Shown here: positions 35,580-41,860 of the stretch, one piece after another
Layout of the letters: every line of letters starts with the position of its first letter
Position numbering within the stretch: position 1 is the stretch's first letter
Source of the DNA: Vitrella brassicaformis
Taxonomy: Eukaryota; Sar; Vitrellaceae
Assembly: GCA_001179505.1 (NCBI GenBank)
Contig: CDMY01000286.1
Span: 92,486-134,345 of the forward strand
Length of the DNA stretch: 41,860 nt
Reading direction: 5' to 3'
Made by a program: the position numbers and the translations under genes
Notes under the pieces: generated by a model
Seen by the model: only the letters and a program-made list of their open reading frames with translations
What the model was told of the DNA's origin: nothing
The model's database searches: none

Positions 35580-37208
35580 ATGGCCGTCCGTTCGTCAACC
35601 GCAGCCGATCAGCAGCAGCAGCAGCAGCAGCAGCAGGCGGCAGTGATCGAGGCCATCAAGATGCAGATTCACTTCCGTCCCGGCTCCAATGAGGAGGTCA
35701 AGAAGCTCACCCGTCGGCTCGTCGGCAGAATCATGAATCGCAGCATTACTCCTGACGGTGTGCGGCGCCTTGTTCGCCGCGTCGCTGATCCCACCGTGAC
35801 CATCGAGCTGTCTTCCGTATCGGGGGTGGCGCTCGTGTGTCTGCTCGCGTTGGCCATCGACGACTTCAGCTCCCCCACTGCGCTGGAGTCGGCGCTCCAG
35901 CTATGGCCTTCCTTCATGCCCCCGGGTCGGCTGGTGCTCCCATTGTGGCCAAGCCGTCAGATCCAGGCGGGCATCATCAACGCGCTGGTCGACGAGGGCG
36001 CAGATGTCGATGGGCTGGTGGGGGGGAGCAAGCGCCCCGTGGAGGTGGCGGTGCGGGCGGGCAACGCGATGGGAGTGAGGACCCTCGTGGGCACACATGG
36101 GGCGGAGGTGTACGGCATGGGGCTGCTGCATGTGCCGTACGAGATCCGGGTGGCGACCGAGCAGTACGAGGATGCCCTGATCGACATCTTCGGCTACCTC
36201 CTGGAGCAAGACCCCGACTTGGCGACGGAGACCGATGTGACGGGCAACGATGTCGTGCACTCGGCAGCCGGGGCGGGTCATGTCTACTCCCGGGGCTTCA
36301 TCGAGGCCTACCTGGACCTGGTGACGGCCAACGGGGCGACCCTGACCCACGTGGGGCATGCTGGGAGGACGGCACTGCACACCGCTTGTGTGTTCTCAGC
36401 ACACCATGTGGTCGAGTACCTGTGCGACAACCTCACACCCGCCGACATCAACGCCACGGACAACGGCATAGTGCTGCCGCCGCAGACCCCTCTTGTCTGT
36501 GCTGCCGGGAGCGTCGCCCGGCTTGCCGATCCACATAGGCCCATCTTGGTGTACGAGAACCGTGACAAGGCGATAGAGGGCATGAAGGGGGCGGTCCGCA
36601 CCTTGCTGCGGTCGGGGGCAGCGATCGGTGTGATGCCCACCGCGGCGCGTCGTGTGGCGTTGGATCAGTACGTCAAGGTGCTGAATGCGCTGCCCACGGC
36701 CGTCATGGGAGCCATCAACGCCGCCCTGACCCCCCAGCGCTCCCTCGCCGCTGTCATCACGCCCCGGCTGGCCGTCGGCCCGAACGAGGCGCCCATCTTC
36801 GGCTGGTGCATCGCATCTTACCTGTTCGACATGGATGCCGCCAAGGCGGGCATCAGTGAGGCCATCGGTGTGCGGGGCAGCGACCTGGCCCGCCGTGTGT
36901 GTGCGGCTGCGCAACATTTCGTCGAGTCGGCTGTGTACAAGGCCAGCAGCAACATGGAGGTGGTGCGCCACAAGGAGAGTGTGGAGGGCGAGATGGTGCG
37001 GGTGCCCCTGCAGTGCTTCGCCATGAGGGCCGGGTCGAGGGTGCGTCGGCTGGGGGTGCGTGAGGTGGTGCACAAGGCGCGGCTGCACGAGGTGGCGGCA
37101 CACGGGCTGCAGGGCGTGGTCAAAGGGTTCAACACCCACCTGGGCAACACCGACTGCGTGTTCCAGTGGGGACAGCTGGGATGGGCGGATGCCAGCGGCC
37201 GCCACTAA
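35580..37208 (+). CDS. Ankyrin-repeat-like protein with N-terminal polyglutamine, 542 aa, single exon
   Basis: Start at the ATG directly after a good splice acceptor (CTGCAG at 35570); an in-frame ATG at 35481 would add 33 residues. After MAVRSSTAAD comes a run of nine Gln from pure CAG codons. The middle has ankyrin-like helices: GNDVVHSAAGAGHVYSRGFI, then GRTALHTACVFSAHHVVEYL with the TALH signature, and more degenerate units before (RPVEVAVRAGNAMGVRTLV) and after (IEGMKGAVRTLLRSGAAIGV). The C-terminal 150 residues (LARRVCAAAQHFVESAVYKA on) fit no repeat and I cannot assign them. Third-position GC is very high. Unlike all large neighbours the coding region has no intron. Likely a cytosolic protein-interaction protein; partner unknown. 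Confidence 0.78.
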   Translation: MAVRSSTAADQQQQQQQQQAAVIEAIKMQIHFRPGSNEEVKKLTRRLVGRIMNRSITPDGVRRLVRRVADPTVTIELSSVSGVALVCLLALAIDDFSSPTALESALQLWPSFMPPGRLVLPLWPSRQIQAGIINALVDEGADVDGLVGGSKRPVEVAVRAGNAMGVRTLVGTHGAEVYGMGLLHVPYEIRVATEQYEDALIDIFGYLLEQDPDLATETDVTGNDVVHSAAGAGHVYSRGFIEAYLDLVTANGATLTHVGHAGRTALHTACVFSAHHVVEYLCDNLTPADINATDNGIVLPPQTPLVCAAGSVARLADPHRPILVYENRDKAIEGMKGAVRTLLRSGAAIGVMPTAARRVALDQYVKVLNALPTAVMGAINAALTPQRSLAAVITPRLAVGPNEAPIFGWCIASYLFDMDAAKAGISEAIGVRGSDLARRVCAAAQHFVESAVYKASSNMEVVRHKESVEGEMVRVPLQCFAMRAGSRVRRLGVREVVHKARLHEVAAHGLQGVVKGFNTHLGNTDCVFQWGQLGWADASGRH

Positions 37209-38403
37209 CGGACTCACTGTCTCATCGCTGTGTAAATAATGAGAGAGGGGGGAGTGGGACGGGCAGAGGGGAGGGAGGGAGGGAGGGATGCATCGCACGT
37301 GAACGTTCGTGTGTACACTTGTGGCATGCCTGCGGGGTGGGCAGTTTTGGGGTTCACACACACAAGTGGAGGCGTCTGCCCATGTACAGTCATCACAATG
37401 TCATGCAGCCTCCTCCTGTCTTGCCTGTGGAGTGCCATCCATCCACAGCCGTTGTGGGGAAAGATGGTCGTGGACGGATGGACAGATGGCATGGACGGAC
37501 ACGACACACAAGGCAAGAAGAGAGATAAGGAATGGACCGCAGGCAGGCAGCTGTGCTGCTGGAACACTCTCATGCCTCTGTCCTGGCTGCAAGCCTGCAA
37601 AGCGTGGCTGGAGAGAGAGGCTCACGATCGCATTTGTGCGTTTGCATGTGTGCATCTGATGCGTGTACCTGTATACATCCTTGACACTCTGCTGTGTGTG
37701 TGTTGTCTTCAATGGGGCTGTGAGACACGATGAAGTGATGCTAAGCCACTCAATTCAGCCACCAGATGGCATACAGGCCGATGCGTCAGACATTCTGGTT
37801 GATACATCGCTCTCCCAGCCCATACACAAAAGGAAATATGTCAGCCTACGGGACCAAGCCCTCCCGCCTTACAAGCCTGGCCAGTAGGAACCGAGGCACT
37901 TTTCACACACACACACACACACACACAGAGATACTCACAGTCCGCACAGCACAGGAGTCAACGTCACGGCAAATGGCAGACGGCCGCCTGCCACAGCACA
38001 GCACCACAGGACATGTGTGGCTACCTATGGGTAGATATCTTGTGTGTGTGTCAGCGCAGTGCAGTGCAGTCACTACTTGATCACGGCGGCTCGGGATACT
38101 GACAACCGTTTTTTTCACTGTGTGTGTGTGAGAGTGTGTCAGCTCCCCCTGTAACCGATTCATCCTGCCTACACGAAGATGCCGCGCCCATGGATGGATG
38201 GCTGGATGCATGGATTGATGGATGGATGGATGAGTTCGTGTGTGCGTGTGTTTGATTTAGCACGGAGACACTTCATGTGTATGCAGCGGCCTCTGCGCGG
38301 CGGCCGAGGCGGATAAAGGGGATAAAGGTGAAAGAAGGAAAGGAGGAGGTCAGCAGCGAGTGCCGGACTATCATCTAATCAACACTCATCTCATCTCATC
38401 TTA
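37209..38403. other. Intergenic region, convergent 3' ends
   Basis: No gene supported. Simple repeats: GGGA at about 37271-37287, CA at 37904-37926, and GGAT/ATGG runs at about 38193-38232. It lies between the 3' ends of the ankyrin-like gene and the TELO2 gene. Confidence 0.5.
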
Positions 38404-41400
38404 TCAGTCCAGCTCGCCGCCCCCCGAGTGCCGCAGTCTGTCAGGCAGGAGTGCCCTGGCCAGCTCGCGACACTCCCTGTCGGGGTCGTCGTCACACGCA
38501 TGCTCCAGATGGCACACCAACCTGGCAAATGGAGAGGAGTTAGGTATGCGCATGTGGATGCGTGTGCGGGTGGTTGGTGTCTGCTTACTTGGTGACGTAT
38601 GGCTGAAGGGTGTTGTCTGCCCATTGTGAGTGCTGGATGGCCACCAGCAGCAAAGCACTCGCCATCAGACACGCATACCTGCACACACCCACACAGAGAG
38701 AGGGAGAAGGACACGTAGTGAGAATATCAGTCCCACGCACAAAGGCACACGTGCGAGTGCAGATCTTCCTCACCTGACGTATGGGTCTTTGTGTTGCCTG
38801 AGCGTCTCCACCACCTGGGCAGTGCCCTCCCACATCTCTCTCATCCTGCTGCACCCCTCACCCGCACACTCGACGAACAGCCCCAGCGTCCGCACATAGG
38901 CTCCCATCAGCTGGCCCTCCCCAGCCCACCCCCGCCGCTCGTCGCCGCGCAGCCCCTCCATCTCACACACCACCCGACGGAACATCACCGGGCCGCACTG
39001 CTCATCGGCGAAGCGATTGCGGGTGGCCGGCTGGGAGGGGGCCGATCGACGTGTGAAGTAGCGGGTCTTAGGGCGAGGAGGGGGCGGCTTGGGGGGCTCC
39101 TGCTGCTTTGCTGGGGTGCATGTGACATCGGTGTGGGCACTGAGGCGTCTGGATGGAGGACATTGGTGGAGGAAAGAAGCTGTATGCTCTTTGTCTTGAC
39201 GTTGTGTTTTCTCTTGCTGTGTTCACTTGGCTGCTTGTTGGAGGGCGGCCAGGACGAATATCTTCTCACACAGTGTGGTGGAATCCTTGCCAAGGCTCGA
39301 TGTGACGCGACTGACGACCGGGCATACACACAGACACGCGCAGGTATCACGCCCTCCCCAGTGTCTTGTGGCGACCATCCCATCGCTTACTTGAGAATCT
39401 CCGCATTGAATCCCTTGTGTAACAGCGAGATAAGTGCCTCCATTCTGAGAGCATCGACGACCCTCTCATCCATGCCGTGGTAGTCCGGCACAAACAGCAG
39501 CCGGTCCACGAGCGCCTTGCCGACGGTCGCCACCTCCCCGCCCTCGACGGCCCCATCCCCCTCCCTCAGCAGCGTGGGGATGGCCTTTAGGGCCGCCACC
39601 AGCCGCTGGCCCTTCTCGGCAGCCGTCATGTCTCTGTCGTCGCGCACCTGCACCTTGCCCCGATAGCCGCCAGCCCATGAATGCGGGCCGGTGCCCTTCA
39701 TCGGCCGGTGGATGTCCGTCAGGATGTCCACGCACTCGCGCAGATACAGAGGGGGCCGGATGGGCGAGAGGGCCGACAAAGCGGAGAGAAGCGCCGCGCT
39801 GAAGAGCGACACACGCACACACGGAGGGAGATTATCGCCGTATTAGGCCTGGTCTGTTCGCCTACTCGTCCATGTCGTCTTGCACGATCTTCAGGTGCTT
39901 CTCTCTGGCTGCCGCGCCATCCGTCCCCTCGAGGGCCAATAGCTCAGACGACCGCCCACTGTTGATGGGCTTCAGTGCTGGGAGTGACGCTAGGTATGCA
40001 TCATCCTCGTCCTGCTCCTCATCACCATCAGCAGCAGCAGCAGCGATCGCCACACCATTTGCCGTTGGACCTTTCTCGTCTCGCTTCCCATTGACGCATT
40101 CGCTCTCTTGCGTCGACGGCATGGATGGCGGTTCAGGGGCGGGCGTGACGTGCCGGCCGCTGGTTGCTGGGTGCGGGAGTGGGAGGTTGGCCAGGTTGAG
40201 TATGAGGCCGATGCCTGAGTTGTAGTCGAGCTCCTCGAACAGCACAGGGGGCTGTTGGTCAGCCGATGGCGACACGGGGGCGCAGCGCATGAATGTGTCG
40301 CCCACCGCCATACCCTGCAGCCTGCACACATCGGACACAGATCAGATACACATGCCCCAGTTGGTGTATGTGTATCTGTCGACCTTTGCGGCGTCACGCT
40401 GCATGACAACCGTGCCCTCACGCCGTCCATGATCATGCCACGCACCTGCAGCAACGACAAAAATCACGTGAAGCCTGCCTGCATTTATGTCTGCATGTGT
40501 GGCTCACATCTGCGTCCATGAGGGCAGCGACAGCCTCAGCACTCGCAGAGGGCGATACCTGTGCGCCATCCGGCTGCCCCTTGATGAGCCCCTCCGCCGC
40601 CGTTCTCTCCATGGAAACCCTCTCAGCGCACCAATAAAGACACCGCCCAAGCATGACCGTCAGCCGCACACACGACTCGCTGCCTCTCTCGCTCTCCTTG
40701 ATGCCACGCCATGACCCCACGAGCTGGCGGATGACCGTCTCCACCACGCTGCTGTCTTGTGCTGCCTGAGTGTGTGTGCAGATGGTGTCGATCAGCAGCA
40801 GCAGCAAGGGGAGCGACAGGGTGGAGGCGAGAGCACTGCTGCAGCCGATGGCGGATGAGAGGGTGAAGTGAGCCCATGCGGGGCTGGCGAACAGCACACT
40901 ATCGACAATCGCCGTGATGCTCTCCCGCAGGAAGGGCTCCTTCTCTCCGTCGATGGCGACACCGACAGCATGGCCGACAGACCACTCCATCTTCTCCACC
41001 TCCCTGATGCCCTCAGGCCCCTCTCGCGACGTCTGCTCCGACGACGGCACGGCAACCAGACCCATAAAGCGGGAAAGAGCCGACATGAAGGCCAGGAGCA
41101 GCCGCTGGGCCGCCTGTGAGTCGACGGATAGGCACGCAGCTGTGATGAGAGGGGCGGACTGCCGGGTCACCATCGCGTCAGCCAATATATCAGCATGGCC
41201 TCTGATGACAAACCGCTGTGTAAGAGCGACAAGTGCAGCACACGGCTCCTTCCCGACAGCCGCTTCCCATACGTGAGTGATCGCCTTCGCCACACGAGCA
41301 TAATAGCGTTCGCCGAGCGTGCCACGCGCCCGCCAATCGTCGTCAGGGATCGACAGCTGCTCGATGAAGGCGCCGACGGCCATCACTGCCGTCGCCAACT

Positions 41401-41746
41401 CATCTCCATCGCTCTCGCCGCTTCCACATACATCATCAAGACACGAAGACGACACCAGTCTCATGATGATCCGCCGCACGCCTTGCCGAGCCTTGTCAGT
41501 GAGATGCTGATCCTGCCGGGCATGAAGCTGGCAGAATGAGTGCAGGGCATGCAGCTGCCAAGAGGCCGGGACTGACGACGGGAAGGCGCTGTCGAGGCGA
41601 CCGTCGGTTGACTCCTCGGTGTGGTTGTTGGACGCGGGAGGGTGGATGACGGAGTTGAGCAGATCCAGCGTGGCGTGGCGGTAGGCGGCGAATGAAGGAG
41701 ATGACGTGGATGAATCAACCGTAGGACGTGCGATAGCGGGAGCCAT
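38404..41746 (-). CDS. TELO2: Tel2/TELO2 homologue (TTT complex subunit), 943 aa, 8 exons
   Basis: Telomere length regulation protein Tel2. In yeast and animals it is the helical scaffold of the TTT complex that, with Tti1, Tti2 and the HSP90/R2TP chaperones, matures PI3K-like kinases (TOR, ATM, ATR). Exons: 41746-40508, 40445-40384, 40321-39866, 39798-39391, 39310-39227, 39148-38774, 38678-38589, 38521-38404. Recognition rests on the central and C-terminal part. GMAVGDTFM is followed by an acidic linker (DGDEEQDEDDAYLASL). Then comes the Telomere_reg-2 region, RPPLYLRECVDILTD through LVDRLLFVPDYHGMDERVVD and MEALISLLHKG. The C-terminal helices are LMGAYVRTLGLFVECAGEGC, LRQHKDPYVRYACLMASALL and DDDPDRECRELARALL. 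The N-terminal 400 residues are helical and poorly conserved. Introns 2-7 are all in phase 2. Confidence 0.88.
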
Positions 41747-41775
41747 CCTGCTGCTGCCTACAGGTTTTTTGTAGT

Positions 41776-41801
41776 AGCGGTTTCAGGGAGCACCCTAGGC
41801 G
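41776..41801. promoter_or_regulatory. 26-bp element upstream of TELO2, shared with 35063-35088
   Basis: Exact second copy of the element, 30-55 bp before the TELO2 ATG. Another ACCCTAA (TTAGGGT on the minus strand) follows at about 41849-41855, near the window edge. Confidence 0.55.
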
Positions 41802-41860
41802 GCCTGGCGGCCAAGTCCCCTGTCGGTCTGTCCAACATGAAAACACGCACCCTAACATGC

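Noticed and set aside
35837-36538. 233-codon open frame overlapping the ankyrin-like gene, and a 321-codon frame on the opposite strand (36396-37361)
   Set aside because: Gly/Arg/His-rich compositions typical of shadow frames in GC-rich coding DNA; the +1 frame has ankyrin signatures.

Overview
The window looks like nuclear DNA of a unicellular eukaryote. It is GC-rich, gene-dense and very rich in introns. Most introns are 55-110 nt with GT..AG ends and TG/CA-rich interiors. The gene set suggests a photosynthetic alveolate, most likely a chromerid such as Vitrella. The pointers are a phytyl-ester-synthase-like hydrolase (plastid lipid metabolism), an oocyst-wall-like Cys-rich secreted protein (apicomplexan-type wall chemistry), plant-type TTAGGG motifs near start codons, and very compact genes. 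The organism is an inference; no rRNA or other marker gene is present.

Layout. 0.3-7.4 kb: three membrane transporters, namely an aquaporin (-), an SLC35F/EamA-type drug/metabolite transporter (+) and a 13-exon MFS transporter (-). 7.6-11.5 kb: a phytyl-ester-synthase-like alpha/beta hydrolase (-), head to head with the first of two tandemly duplicated genes (+) for an unrecognised multi-pass membrane protein. 11.6-16.8 kb: a 12-exon FAD monooxygenase (-), head to head with a polytopic membrane protein of unknown family (+) that carries an exact 50-bp tandem duplication over a splice acceptor. 16.8-19.4 kb: a gene-poor stretch with a 300-bp N gap. 19.4-26.1 kb: an oocyst-wall-like secreted protein (-) and a GMC oxidoreductase (-). 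26.2-33.0 kb: a small coiled-coil gene (+) and a 30-exon EF-hand protein (+). 33.0-38.4 kb: a degenerate satellite, a small secreted Asp/Glu-rich protein with a Gly-Arg-Trp/His tail (-), and a single-exon ankyrin-like gene with a polyglutamine tract (+). 38.4-41.7 kb: the Tel2/TELO2 homologue (-).

I rebuilt exon structures by hand from GT/GC..AG boundaries, reading phase and family motifs. The spliced totals stay in frame for every model given. The neighbours do not form a pathway. Points of interest are the duplicated membrane gene pair, the duplicated splice acceptor, the Gly-Arg-Trp/His secreted protein, the recurring TAGGGT-containing start-proximal element, and at least four likely GC-AG introns.
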